Shown here: piece after piece, positions 13,588 to 21,725 of the stretch
How the letters are laid out: every line of letters starts with the position of its first letter
Numbering within the stretch: the stretch's first letter is position 1
Virus record (IMG/VR): IMGVR_UViG_3300000272_000003
Span: 1-25,595 of that record
From: a virus
DNA length: 25,595 bases
Direction: 5' to 3' (one strand)
The notes under the pieces: generated by a model
What the model was told of the DNA's origin: nothing
Databases searched by the model: none
What the model saw: the letters and a program-made list of their open reading frames with translations, nothing else
Position numbers and translations under genes: made by a program

Positions 13588-15464
13588 GCAAGTGCCGCCC
13601 GGATCGGCCCGCCGCGCCGGATGTCATCATGCACCATCGCATAGCCTTGATGCGCACCACGCTTGGCGGCCTCGGCCGTCAGCGCCGCGAGCTGGGCATC
13701 CCCGTTGCCGGTGATGGTAATGTGCTGGGTGAAATTGATCGTCGTACCACCGCCAGCCAGGGCATGGGCGGGCACGATGGTGCCGGGACGGTCCGGCACG
13801 AACAGTTCCGGGCCGCGCTCGCCGACGATCGAGGGCCGGCCCACCGGTGGCCGCCCGCCCTCGGCGAAGCCGAACAACTTGCCAAAGGAGAAGCCAGAAA
13901 AGATACTGGAGAAGGCCCCGGCCAGCGGCTCGGTGATCTGTTTGCGCACGAAGATCCGCAGGATGTCCTGCCCCAGGCTGCGCAGCACGTCGGAGAACTT
14001 CCTGCCGCCAATGATAGCATCCTCGAAGGCGCTGGAGAAGGTAATGCCGAGCTGTCGCGCCGCGTCCGAGGCCTGCTTCGTCGCCTTCGGCGTGTCGCCG
14101 ATCGTCTTCAAGAGCTTCTCGTAGCGCGCCTGCGTGCGCTCGATCGCCGTGTTGTACTCCTCCATGCCGCCGAAGGCCTCCGGCCCCAGGTCGGCGATCT
14201 TCTGCAACGCCGCGATCTCTTGCTCCTCGGGCGTGCGCAACGCCTCAAGGATGGCCTGCGCCCGCTTGCGCGAGGACGCGAGCTTGTCCACGGCCGACTT
14301 GGCGCGGACCACCGCACCCGTGTGCCGCTGCAATGCCTGCGTGCGCGCCGGCAGGGCCGCGGATTTGCCGAGCGCCCCGGCCTTGGGCACGGTCACGTCG
14401 CCAAGCAGCTTGTTCAGGTCCTCGGCACCGGTAGCGATGATGCCTTTCTTGAGCTGCGCGATCTCGCCACGGAAGGCGCGGATGTCCGCCGCCGCCTGGC
14501 GGTAGGGCGCGCCGAGCCGACCTGGCAGCAGGCCGAGAACCTCCTCCATCTTCTGCGCCCCAAGCACGATGTCGTCGAACGCCGTCAGCGTGGACAGGGC
14601 CAGGCCGTCGATGAACACACGGATGGCGTCGATGCCATGGGCCACCGGCCGTATCAGGCCGATCAGATTGGCGAAGCCGGAGATAAGCGTGGAGGTGAGC
14701 GTGTCCGCCGCCCGCTGCGTGGCCGGATCCTGCAAAAGTCGGGTCAGGCCCTCGATTCGTCGCTGCGCCTCAGGTAGGCCGGATTTCGCCTCCAGCAGAT
14801 CGCCGAATGCGTTTTTGAGCCCAGTCAGTGCGCCGCCGAAGGTGTCGCGGGCGGCGTGGGCGGCGCCGCCGTAGGATTTCTCAAGCTGTTCGATCAGAAA
14901 TTGCTGCGCGCCGAGCAGGTTACCGGACTCGACCATGGCCTTGATCATGTCCTTCTGGCTCTTGGTCAACGCTACGCCGGCCTGGGACAGGCGGCCGAGG
15001 CCGGCGAGTGGGTCGTTGATCGCCAGGCCCAGCGTGCGCGCCGCCTGCGTCGCGTCGCGGCCGGTGGCGGCGGCGAAGTCGAGCACGGCCTTCAGCGAAT
15101 CCTGGAAGGTCTCACGGGTGATGTTGCGGAAGGACAAAAGCTGGCGCGAAACGCGCAGGACGAACTCGTCGCCGAAGGTGGTCGTGCGCTGGAAGGCTTG
15201 CGCCATTTTCTCGATCTCGGGCGCGGTGAGACCGGCGGCGCCGCCGGTGGCCTTGATGGCCGCCTCCACCTGGCGCATGGCCTGTTCCTGCTCGACCGTC
15301 TTCTGGATGATCTCCCCGAAACCCAAGCCCAAACCGAGGCCGGCCAATGCGCCCTTGAGCGAGAAGACGGAGCGACGCAGGGCAATCATGTTGCCGCGGG
15401 CGGCGCGGAACGCCGCAGCCGTGCGGTCGTGCGCCTCAATGAGAATTCGCGTTCGCTCGGTCAT
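13584..15464 (-). CDS. Tail length tape measure protein
   Basis: The product has 626 residues and is mostly helical. It measures tail length and is ejected with DNA. N-terminal ~30 residues are charged, then LKGALAGLGLGLGFGEIIQK is hydrophobic, followed by long helices (IEKMAQAFQRTTTFGDEFVL) as in minor tail proteins of this class. A hydrophobic Gly/Phe-rich stretch, SSIFSGFSFGKLFGFAEGG, lies at about 510-530. VGRPSIVGERGPELFVPD is the typical C-terminal tape-measure motif. At about 0.15 nm per residue, a tail near 90-95 nm is expected. It starts 28 bp inside the GT reading frame. Confidence 0.92.
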   Translation of the reverse strand: MTERTRILIEAHDRTAAAFRAARGNMIALRRSVFSLKGALAGLGLGLGFGEIIQKTVEQEQAMRQVEAAIKATGGAAGLTAPEIEKMAQAFQRTTTFGDEFVLRVSRQLLSFRNITRETFQDSLKAVLDFAAATGRDATQAARTLGLAINDPLAGLGRLSQAGVALTKSQKDMIKAMVESGNLLGAQQFLIEQLEKSYGGAAHAARDTFGGALTGLKNAFGDLLEAKSGLPEAQRRIEGLTRLLQDPATQRAADTLTSTLISGFANLIGLIRPVAHGIDAIRVFIDGLALSTLTAFDDIVLGAQKMEEVLGLLPGRLGAPYRQAAADIRAFRGEIAQLKKGIIATGAEDLNKLLGDVTVPKAGALGKSAALPARTQALQRHTGAVVRAKSAVDKLASSRKRAQAILEALRTPEEQEIAALQKIADLGPEAFGGMEEYNTAIERTQARYEKLLKTIGDTPKATKQASDAARQLGITFSSAFEDAIIGGRKFSDVLRSLGQDILRIFVRKQITEPLAGAFSSIFSGFSFGKLFGFAEGGRPPVGRPSIVGERGPELFVPDRPGTIVPAHALAGGGTTINFTQHITITGNGDAQLAALTAEAAKRGAHQGYAMVHDDIRRGGPIRAALA

Positions 15465-15938
15465 GCTCTAGCTGCCTCCTGCGCAGGCGGAAAAACGCCC
15501 GCCAGTAGTCAAATTCGGATGCCGGCATGCCGGCCAGCTCGCCCATCGTCTTGTGCAGCGCGGCGGCCAGGGCGAATGCGTCGAGCAGGACGGCATCCGT
15601 CAGGAGTTTTTTTCGGCCGCCTCCACCGCCGCCGCATCGGTACCGGCCAGCCGCAGCACGATCTCCTCCAGCACGTTCGGATCCGCCTCGGTGGCCAGCG
15701 CCTGCCGGTCCTCGGCCGTGAACAGCGGCTTGCCGTCCTTGTCCATGGCCAGTTTGATGATGGCGTAGGCGATCTCGTTGGCGCGATCGAAGCCGCGCTC
15801 GCGGCAGATCGCGTAGCGGCGCAGGCGCTCGGCGAGGTTCTCCCGCTTGGGGTAAACCGTGATTCCCCATTCGGGCACCTCGAAGGGCGCCGGCGCCGAC
15901 CGCGCGAAGTGATCGCGCACCTTGTCGATGGCGCTCAT
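15436..15938 (-). CDS. GT-like frameshift fusion chaperone
   Basis: A -1 shift at A AAA AAC joins the first 110 residues of the G-like protein to a downstream frame. The shifted part reads KLLTDAVLLDAFALAAALHK, then MPASEFDYWRAFFRLRRRQL, and ends at 15436. The predicted fusion is 167 residues. The T-like segment has no good independent start, and WRAFFRLR-type sequence near the end is typical of T domains in this family. The fusion overlaps the tape measure start by about 28 bp. The ratio of G to GT is expected to matter for tail assembly, as in lambda. Confidence 0.8.
15600..15938 (-). CDS. Tail assembly chaperone G-like
   Basis: The product has 112 residues (MSAIDKVRDHFARSAPAPFE onward, ending AAEKNS). 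In lambda, gpG and gpGT coat the tape measure and recruit tube subunits during tail assembly. The gene lies between the tube protein and the tape measure, where G is expected. Its ATG overlaps the tube-protein stop. Codons 109-111, GAA AAA AAC, form a slippery site two codons before the stop. Confidence 0.85.
   Translation of the reverse strand: MSAIDKVRDHFARSAPAPFEVPEWGITVYPKRENLAERLRRYAICRERGFDRANEIAYAIIKLAMDKDGKPLFTAEDRQALATEADPNVLEEIVLRLAGTDAAAVEAAEKNS
15606..15612 (-). promoter_or_regulatory. Programmed -1 frameshift site A AAA AAC
   Basis: The minus strand reads GCC GAA AAA AAC TCC TGA, so the heptamer A AAA AAC is exactly in the X XXY YYZ phase. The zero-frame stop comes one codon later and the -1 frame stays open for 56 further codons. 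A downstream stimulating structure was not identified. Confidence 0.8.
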
Positions 15939-16339
15939 CAGGCCGTGCCGTGGGTCAGCGCGCCGGTACCCTGCACGGAGATCGTGCGCTCAACGATGCC
16001 GTCGTGGGCGACGGCAATGCCGACCTCGGTGACGATGGCCGATCCGTTCAGATCCGCCGAGCCCACGGCCGAGCCCTCGGGCATCAGGTGCACGGTGACG
16101 GACGCGCCGACGGTCAGCGCCTCCTGGCCCGTCGTGTCCGTGTCGTCCCAATAGCAATCCAGCTTGGCCGTCCAGCTCGTCTCGCCGGCCTTGAAGGTGG
16201 CCGCCGGTGCGGCGTTGTTCATCGTCGGCGCGTTCGTGCGGTATGTCGCGGCCTGCTCGTTGACATCGAAGCCCTTGACCTCCGCGACGACATTCGTGCC
16301 GATTTTCACGACACCGTCTGATCCATGAAATTGTGCCAT
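15938..16339 (-). CDS. Major tail tube protein
   Basis: The product has 133 residues. The sequence FHGSDGVVKIGTNVVAEVKG, then WTAKLDCYWDDTDTTGQEAL and ERTISVQGTGALTHG matches a common phage tail tube family. The protein forms stacked hexamer rings of the tail. A good AAAGGAG site lies before ATG 16339. It sits between a 47-residue gene and the G-like gene, the place of lambda V. Confidence 0.88.
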   Translation of the reverse strand: MAQFHGSDGVVKIGTNVVAEVKGFDVNEQAATYRTNAPTMNNAAPAATFKAGETSWTAKLDCYWDDTDTTGQEALTVGASVTVHLMPEGSAVGSADLNGSAIVTEVGIAVAHDGIVERTISVQGTGALTHGTA

Positions 16340-16342
16340 GGC

Positions 16343-16486
16343 TTACTCTCCTTTCCTCGCCTTCTTCGGCGGTGTCTTGGTCCATCCGTTCTGCAGATAT
16401 CGCTCGGCCTTGTCGGCGCGGGCCACGACAGGCTCGCCGCCGCCCGGCGGATACAGGGTCACATACCCGGTTTTTTCATCGCTCAT
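16343..16486 (-). CDS. 47-residue phage protein between tail terminator and tube genes
   Basis: The product begins MSDEKTGYVTLYPPGGGEPV and continues ARADKAERYLQNGWTKTPPK, ending in a basic KKARKGE tail. Short proteins with such an (E)xYLxxGW motif occur beside head-tail joining genes in many phages. The ATG overlaps the upstream stop (ATGA) and the stop lies 3 bp before the tube protein ATG, so both ends are well supported. Function is unknown. Confidence 0.75.
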   Translation of the reverse strand: MSDEKTGYVTLYPPGGGEPVVARADKAERYLQNGWTKTPPKKARKGE

Positions 16487-16920
16487 ACGATCACCTCCGG
16501 TGCGTTTTCCTTCGTCTGGTATTCGATCTCGAAATCCATGTGCGCAATGCCGATCGGCTGATCGCCCTCGCCGACCATCTCGATGGACGTATTCGCCAGG
16601 CGCAGATCCTTGGCGCCGGCCGGCTTCTGGTCGCCGAGCGCCGTCTCCACCTCGGCGCAGATCGCATCCAGCGTGTCGTCCAGGGCGGCCGTGGCCTTGG
16701 CGTGGGCGTCCACGCGCAGGGTGAGAATCCGGCCGAGGGTGCGCGGGCGGGAGATGCCGGAGACCTCGGCCGACTCCTCGAGCGTGTACACGGAGAGGCC
16801 CGGCAGGTCCGCCGCCGCCAGCGGATAGACGCGGCTTGCGAACACGCGCGAGCCGGTCGTGGCCAGCCCCGTCACCAGCGTCACCACGGCGTCGCGGATC
16901 TGCTTGCGCCCGTGCGCCAT
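16483..16920 (-). CDS. Tail terminator U-like protein
   Basis: The product has 145 residues. MAHGRKQIRDAVVTLVTGLA, then VYPLAAADLPGLSVYTLEE and LRVDAHAKATAALDDTLDAI match the lambda gpU-like minor tail proteins. These cap the tail tube and form the tail side of the head-tail joint. ATG 16920 overlaps the stop of the FII-like gene; a GTG one codon upstream is less likely. No Z-like gene lies between the two, unlike lambda. Confidence 0.85.
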   Translation of the reverse strand: MAHGRKQIRDAVVTLVTGLATTGSRVFASRVYPLAAADLPGLSVYTLEESAEVSGISRPRTLGRILTLRVDAHAKATAALDDTLDAICAEVETALGDQKPAGAKDLRLANTSIEMVGEGDQPIGIAHMDFEIEYQTKENAPEVIV

Positions 16921-17195
16921 CACGGAGCCTCCAGGATCAGCGTCGTCATGCCGGTGCCGTCCGGCTCGATGCCGCGCACGGTGTAGGCGGTGCCGCCGAT
17001 GGTGATCGTGTCGCCATGGGCGATGCCGGAAACGTCCGAATCGCGGACGAGCAGCGTCGGATGCAGGCTCTCGACACCTCCGACCTCGACATAGGCGTGC
17101 TCGAAAACCGCATAAATCGACGCTGCTCCGTACGTGACCTGCTCGCCGAGCGCCTGCAACATGGCCAGGCGGTCGGCATCGCTTTCAATGGCCAT
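16920..17195 (-). CDS. Head-tail joining protein FII-like
   Basis: The product has 91 residues. The stretch YGAASIYAVFEHAYVEVGG, then PTLLVRDSDV and GDTITIGGTAYTVRGIEPDG fits the lambda gpFII-like fold (small beta barrel). It joins the completed head to the tail. Its ATG lies just after the preceding stop, and the U-like gene overlaps its end. Confidence 0.83.
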   Translation of the reverse strand: MAIESDADRLAMLQALGEQVTYGAASIYAVFEHAYVEVGGVESLHPTLLVRDSDVSGIAHGDTITIGGTAYTVRGIEPDGTGMTTLILEAP

Positions 17196-17202
17196 CGCTC
17201 AT

Positions 17203-17553
17203 TCATCCTTCATCGTCCGCTTCTTTCGGCTTCTTTTCCTGCTTCTTTTCCTTCTCGGGCTTCTCGGGCGCCTCTTCGGCGAAGGCGTGGGCCACGAGCA
17301 TCCGCGCCGTCGATTCGCGCACGCCGATCGTCTCGCCTTCCTCGCGGTGTGCGCCCTCCACCATGCAGGTACGGAGCATGCGCACGCGCACGGTGCGCTC
17401 GCGCACGGACTTGGCCCGCTTCTCCTTTCCGGCCGCCTCGGCGGATCCGGTCCGGATCAGGTAGCGCGCGTCCTCGTCCGCCGCATCCACCACACTCCCG
17501 GCCTCGCAATGCTCGCCGCGAATGCGGCAATCCCTTAACAACTTGATCTTCAT
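17203..17553 (-). CDS. Two-repeat protein between capsid and FII-like genes
   Basis: The product has 116 residues. Residues 2-40 (IKLLRDCRIRGEHCEAGSVV onward) and about 56-93 (VRMLRTCMVEGAHREEGETI onward) can be aligned along their length, sharing L-R-x-C, G-x-H-x-E-x-G and an A-R-x-L turn. It is thus an internal duplication. The last 24 residues are a Glu/Lys-rich tail. The AAAGGAG site before ATG 17553 is good. Its position fits a head completion or decoration protein, but no family is recognised. Confidence 0.65.
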   Translation of the reverse strand: MKIKLLRDCRIRGEHCEAGSVVDAADEDARYLIRTGSAEAAGKEKRAKSVRERTVRVRMLRTCMVEGAHREEGETIGVRESTARMLVAHAFAEEAPEKPEKEKKQEKKPKEADDEG

Positions 17554-17583
17554 CTCGCTCTCCTTTTGCGTTTCATGCGACCG

Positions 17584-17609
17584 GGGAGGGACGCCGGAGC
17601 GTCCCTCCC
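17584..17609 (-). promoter_or_regulatory. Perfect 11-bp hairpin after the capsid gene
   Basis: GGGAGGGACGC and GCGTCCCTCCC pair perfectly around a 4-base loop, 7 bp after the capsid stop. There is no T run, so it is not a classical intrinsic terminator. It may protect the capsid mRNA 3' end or lower transcription into the next genes. Confidence 0.65.
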
Positions 17610-17616
17610 GAGGTCA

Positions 17617-19536
17617 TCAGGCCACGATGTCGGTGATGGCTGCGAACGACTGCGCATGGCGCACGCCGAGGTCGACGAATTGCAGCACCGAAATCTTGAT
17701 ATTTCCGATGCCGGCCGTGTACGGATCGACCTGGACGTTCAGCGCGCCCCACTCGCCGATGATCAGCTCCTCCCAGACGCCGAACAGGGCGGCCGACAGG
17801 TTCGTGCCGGTGCCCTTGGTGAGGTTCTTCGGCACTTGGTTCGAGCGGGCGAGGTTGTAGCCGTTGACGCTGCCGACGGCGCTCGGCAGATCTCGGATCG
17901 GCTCCTTGAACAGATATTCGCCGGTCGTCGTCTTGAGCTTCTTCAACGCGCCGACCACCTTGGCATTGGTCAAGTAGTTCATGGTGCCGATGTCGGCGTT
18001 GGCGTCGGCGACGGCCGTCTCCAGATCGACGAAGGGATCGACATCGGAGAGCGCAGCGCCGTTCGTGCCCATGGCCACGGAGCCGATGCCGGTCGTGTTC
18101 AGGATGCCCGTCGGCTGGTTGCCGGTGCCGCTGCCGTTGATGGCGGCGAGATCGATCGCCAATGCGATCACCTTGGCCAGATCGGAACGGATGAAAGCCT
18201 CCATGTCCAGGCTCGACTGCATGATGTTCTGCAGGGTCGTCTGGGTCAGGGCCGCCACGCCCTTCGGCGACAGGGACAAATTGTCGAAGGTCTGATCGGC
18301 CTCGGTCGGCTGGCCGCCTTCGGCAACCCAGTAGGCCGTGCCTCCGCCGGTTTGCCGCGGGATGCTGATGTTGCCGTCCAGGCCGCCGAGCACGGTGGCC
18401 CCGAGAGAACGGACAACCATGCGGTTGCGCAGCAGGTCGATGAACGACTGCGCCAGCACGTCGGTCTGGATCGTGGATGCGGCCACCGTGGTGGTCACGG
18501 CACGGGAAAGCACGTCCGTCGGAATCAGGGCCCCGTCGATCTTCTGGCCCTTGAAACGCTTGGCCGTCTCGGCGCACACCTCCAGCTCGAAAGCGGCGTC
18601 ATCACGGAACGCGGCGTTCGACGGATGCACGAGGGCGCGCAACAGGCGATTGAAGCGGAAGCCGGCGGCCTCCTGTTCCGTGAGGCCGATCGGCCGGCGC
18701 GCCTCGGCGGCGGCCTCGTGCGCGGCCTCGAGCAGGCGCAGACGGAACTCGTCCACGCCCTCGCCAGCGGCGATGGCCTCGCGGGCCAGGGCGTCGGCCT
18801 TGTCCGGCAGGAATCGCACCGCCAGCTTGGCGGCGGCCTCGATCTCCCGCACTCGGTCGCGCTCGGCGGCGAGGGCTTCTTCCCGCGCCTTCTTGCGCTC
18901 GGCGGCGAGATCGATCGGCGCCGCCTGGTTTTCCTTCTTCTTGGTGTCAGGCATGACAACCTCCTTTTTTGCTGATTGAACGGCGGCGGCGCCACCGTCC
19001 CTTTCCGCTTGCGCGGAATCCGGTTTGTCGCGGCCGACGCCGACCGTGGCATCGGCCGGCACGGCGACGATCGAGACCTCGAACGGTTCCCAATCTACGA
19101 TGCGATAGACATCCGCCTCGTCGCTGGACTCCTCGAGCACGGCGCGGTGGATCTGATAGCCGACGGACACGTGCCGGCGGATGCCGTCCACGATGTCCTG
19201 GAACACCTCCTGCGCCTGCTGCGAGCGGCCGAAGCGGACCTTCGCGCGCGCCACGCGGTCCTTGCCGATGCGCACCTCCTCGACGACGCCGACATGGGCG
19301 CGGGAATCGTGGCCGACCAGGACCGCGGCGCCATCACGCATGCGATCCAGGCGCATGGCCTGGCGCGTCACGTCCAGGATCTCCTGGCCGAACCAGCGCT
19401 CGACCGGCGTTTCCGAAGCGAACGCCAGATCGACGGTACGCGCCTCCTCGTCAATGGCGCGGCGGTCGATCGTGATCTCCCGCGCCAGGGTTTCGGCGCG
19501 CATGCGCCGCAACATCTCCTTGCTGATCTCAGGCAT
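17617..19536 (-). CDS. Prohead protease fused to HK97-type major capsid protein
   Basis: The product has 639 residues. Residues 1-170 are a prohead protease of the HK97 gp4 (S78) type, with His76 in VGHDSRAHVG and Ser124 in RRHVSVGYQI as likely catalytic residues. Residues about 195-300 are charged and helical, a scaffold/delta-like region. From about 320 the HK97 capsid fold follows (GGLDGNISIPRQTGGGTAYW, AEGGQPTEADQ, LAAINGSGTGNQPTGIL). An internal ATG at codon 195 has a near-perfect AAGGAGG site, so a separate 445-residue capsid protein is probably made in large excess. The start overlaps the portal stop by 8 bp. Confidence 0.92.
   Translation of the reverse strand: MPEISKEMLRRMRAETLAREITIDRRAIDEEARTVDLAFASETPVERWFGQEILDVTRQAMRLDRMRDGAAVLVGHDSRAHVGVVEEVRIGKDRVARAKVRFGRSQQAQEVFQDIVDGIRRHVSVGYQIHRAVLEESSDEADVYRIVDWEPFEVSIVAVPADATVGVGRDKPDSAQAERDGGAAAVQSAKKEVVMPDTKKKENQAAPIDLAAERKKAREEALAAERDRVREIEAAAKLAVRFLPDKADALAREAIAAGEGVDEFRLRLLEAAHEAAAEARRPIGLTEQEAAGFRFNRLLRALVHPSNAAFRDDAAFELEVCAETAKRFKGQKIDGALIPTDVLSRAVTTTVAASTIQTDVLAQSFIDLLRNRMVVRSLGATVLGGLDGNISIPRQTGGGTAYWVAEGGQPTEADQTFDNLSLSPKGVAALTQTTLQNIMQSSLDMEAFIRSDLAKVIALAIDLAAINGSGTGNQPTGILNTTGIGSVAMGTNGAALSDVDPFVDLETAVADANADIGTMNYLTNAKVVGALKKLKTTTGEYLFKEPIRDLPSAVGSVNGYNLARSNQVPKNLTKGTGTNLSAALFGVWEELIIGEWGALNVQVDPYTAGIGNIKISVLQFVDLGVRHAQSFAAITDIVA
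18954..18970 (-). promoter_or_regulatory. Internal ribosome binding site and slippery A-tract for the capsid protein
   Basis: The minus strand reads GCA AAA AAG GAG GTT GTC ATG. AAGGAGG lies 6 bases before ATG 18954. The same bases contain an in-phase A AAA AAG heptamer; a -1 slip would stop within six codons and release the protease. Internal initiation is the simpler reading. Confidence 0.6.
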
Positions 19537-21094
19537 TGGCTTGCCCTCCTTGTCCCTGCGCCGGCGCGGCCGGCGTGATGCCGAGCGCGGCCAGGCGTTC
19601 GTTCTCGCGCTTGATTTCGTCCCACACGTCGTCCGGATCGCGGCCCATGTCGCGGATGATTTCGGACCGGGACTTGATGCCGAGCGCCACGGCGCTCTCG
19701 TTCGCGGTCATGTCCTTCTGCGGGTCGACCCAGGCCCAGCGCCGGCCCTGGAAGGCGGCACGGCGGAACTTGTCGTAGCGATCCGCCGGCAGGGCCTTCA
19801 TGACCCCGCCCTTGCCGGGCACGCGGATCGTCCCCAAGGCGAGCTGCTGCTGCAGCCAGGTCTCGAACACCGGACGCACGAAGGAGCCGATGAACCACTG
19901 CTGCAGGGTGATCCACACATCGCGGTCGGAAAGCTCGCCCTGGCGGATCGAGGAGAAGTTCACGCCCTCCAGATCCGAGGCCAGCGAGTGGTAGGACACG
20001 CCGAGGCCGGCGGCGATGCCGCGCAGGGTGGACTTGACGAAGGCGCCGAATTGCTCATGCGGGTAGTCGGGATTGAACGGGGTGAAATCGTAGCCCTCGG
20101 GCAGCACGTCGAAGGTGCCCGGCTCGGCCTCCTGGATCAGTTCGCCGGTGGTGTCGTCCTCGTCGTCGGCGAGCGGCTGCGCGCCCTCGCCCTCGGCCGT
20201 CTTGAAAAATCCCATCTTCGAGGCGCCGACTCTTGCGGCGACGACGGCTGCCTCCTCGTAGCCGTGCAGGTTTTTCATCCGCGGCAGGGCGGTGGTCATC
20301 CACGGCACACCGCGCACCTGGTCGATATCGTCCTGGATATAGAGGTGCAGGATCTCGTCGGCCGGCACGCGGATGTGCTTGCCGGTGTAGTAGCTGGCCT
20401 GGAAGAGGTCGCTCGGGGCCTCGCGCAGGTGGTAGGCGACCGGGCGCTCGTCGGCGTCCAGTTCCACGCCCATGCGGATGCGGCGGCCGCCGGGCAGGGT
20501 AGCGTTCAGTCGGATGTCCAGAAGCTCGGGATCGATGAGCCGGAGCTGGAAACCGAAGGGGCCGGAGGTCATGCGCCGCACCAGGCACTCGCCGTCCTTG
20601 GCCACGGTGGCGATGATCAGCCGCTGCATCTCCGGCCAATCCAGGCGGCCGGAGACATCGCAGAAACGCGACCAGTCGGTCCACGCCTGTTCGATGGCGT
20701 TGCGGGCGAGCGTGTCCGGCGTGCCATCCGGATCGGTGACCCGGCTTTGCATGCGAATGCCGTGCGGGCCGATCACGTTCGTGCGCAACAGGCGCAGGAA
20801 CTGGCGCGCGTGATCGTCGTTGCGGGCGCGTTCGCGCGAACGCGCCCTAAGCGCCTGCAGGCCCTGCCAGATGTGCCAGTTCGGCGGGGTCGGCACCATC
20901 GTCCAACCGCTGTTGATGCGGCCGGCGGCGGCGGCGGCGTAGTTTCGGCGCCGGCGGACGGGTCGGCTCCGCGCCTGCTCATAGCGGCGCTTGGCCAGCC
21001 AACGGTTCAGAATGCGCGAGCCGTACTCCCGCTCCGGATTCTCGCGCCCGATGGCGAGGTCCTCGGTCAGCCGCACCGGCGCCGGGGCGCTCAT
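19529..21094 (-). CDS. Portal protein (lambda family)
   Basis: The product has 521 residues. NYAAAAAGRINSGWTMVPTP at the start, then LRTNVIGPHGIRMQSRV, EQAWTDWSRFCDVSGRLDW and DVWITLQQWFIGSFVRPVFE are typical of the lambda gpB portal family. Twelve copies form the ring through which DNA enters and leaves the head. RPGQ-like features near EILHLYIQDDIDQVRGVPWM are well conserved. The C-terminus (PAAPAQGQGGQANA) is flexible. Its ATG overlaps the preceding stop, and its own stop overlaps the protease start. Confidence 0.95.
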   Translation of the reverse strand: MSAPAPVRLTEDLAIGRENPEREYGSRILNRWLAKRRYEQARSRPVRRRRNYAAAAAGRINSGWTMVPTPPNWHIWQGLQALRARSRERARNDDHARQFLRLLRTNVIGPHGIRMQSRVTDPDGTPDTLARNAIEQAWTDWSRFCDVSGRLDWPEMQRLIIATVAKDGECLVRRMTSGPFGFQLRLIDPELLDIRLNATLPGGRRIRMGVELDADERPVAYHLREAPSDLFQASYYTGKHIRVPADEILHLYIQDDIDQVRGVPWMTTALPRMKNLHGYEEAAVVAARVGASKMGFFKTAEGEGAQPLADDEDDTTGELIQEAEPGTFDVLPEGYDFTPFNPDYPHEQFGAFVKSTLRGIAAGLGVSYHSLASDLEGVNFSSIRQGELSDRDVWITLQQWFIGSFVRPVFETWLQQQLALGTIRVPGKGGVMKALPADRYDKFRRAAFQGRRWAWVDPQKDMTANESAVALGIKSRSEIIRDMGRDPDDVWDEIKRENERLAALGITPAAPAQGQGGQANA

Positions 21095-21660
21095 GCGCTC
21101 ACCCTCACGTGCAACTTACGCCGCGGCGGCTTGCCGGAAAGGATGCGCTCGGCGGCCAGCTCCTGGCGGTAGAGCTTGGAGTAGTAGGAATGGAGCTTGA
21201 TCAACTCGGCCTTCGGAAACTGGCTCAATCGCCGGCTGCCGCCGCCGGGCGTCGAGATTTCCACCTGCGCCAGCTTCAGGTTGTTGGAATCCAGCATGTA
21301 GGCCTCGATGGCATCGAGCGTTTTCTTGACATTGCTGCGGGCGTCCGTCGCGGACGTGAGATTGGGGCGGATCCTTACCCGCCCGGAATAGACCGTATGC
21401 CGCTCGGAGCCCTTGACGGCGGCGAGAACAAGGTTGTATTCGCCGGCGGCCATGGATCCGGTGGTCGTCGAGTCGATCGTGATGCGATGGCGGCCGTCGC
21501 CGTAGTCGGTGGAAGTCTGGGTGTAGCTGTTCGATGCGTTGGTGATGTAGAGCTTCAGCGACCAGCCGTCGGCCGGGCGGTAGTCCGCCCCGGCGTCATA
21601 GAGGAAATCGACGGTGTCGCCCGCGAAGAACGATTCCGGCGGCAAAACAGGGAGTCCCAT
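21091..21660 (-). CDS. Head-tail joining-like protein with extra N-terminal beta domain
   Basis: The product has 189 residues. The last ~80 (NVKKTLDAIEAYMLDSNNLK, then LSQFPKAELIKLHSYYSKLY and PPRRKLHVRVS) resemble the small gpW-type proteins found before the portal gene. The first ~105 residues are a beta-rich domain (FFAGDTVDFLYDAGADYRPA, GEYNLVLAAVKGSERHTVYS) resembling an Ig-like fold. This makes it much longer than lambda W (68). It is the first gene after a terminator and a dyad, so it probably begins a new transcript. No strong ribosome binding site is seen before ATG 21660. Confidence 0.6.
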   Translation of the reverse strand: MGLPVLPPESFFAGDTVDFLYDAGADYRPADGWSLKLYITNASNSYTQTSTDYGDGRHRITIDSTTTGSMAAGEYNLVLAAVKGSERHTVYSGRVRIRPNLTSATDARSNVKKTLDAIEAYMLDSNNLKLAQVEISTPGGGSRRLSQFPKAELIKLHSYYSKLYRQELAAERILSGKPPRRKLHVRVSA

Positions 21661-21683
21661 GCCGCCGATCGTGCGGCCATCCG

Positions 21684-21714
21684 GGCGGAAATGTTAAGGC
21701 AAGGAATTTCCGCC
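21684..21714. promoter_or_regulatory. 9-bp inverted repeat, candidate operator before the head genes
   Basis: GGCGGAAAT (21684-21692) and ATTTCCGCC (21706-21714) are perfect inverse copies separated by 13 bp. They lie between a terminator and the first head gene, with a weak leftward -10-like TAACAT between the arms. It could be an activator or repressor site, or an RNA hairpin in a leader. Confidence 0.5.
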
Positions 21715-21725
21715 TGCGGACCAAC

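Noticed and set aside
13629-16154. Plus-strand frames opposite tape measure and tube genes
   Set aside because: They are shadows of strongly supported minus-strand genes; no ribosome binding sites or motifs.
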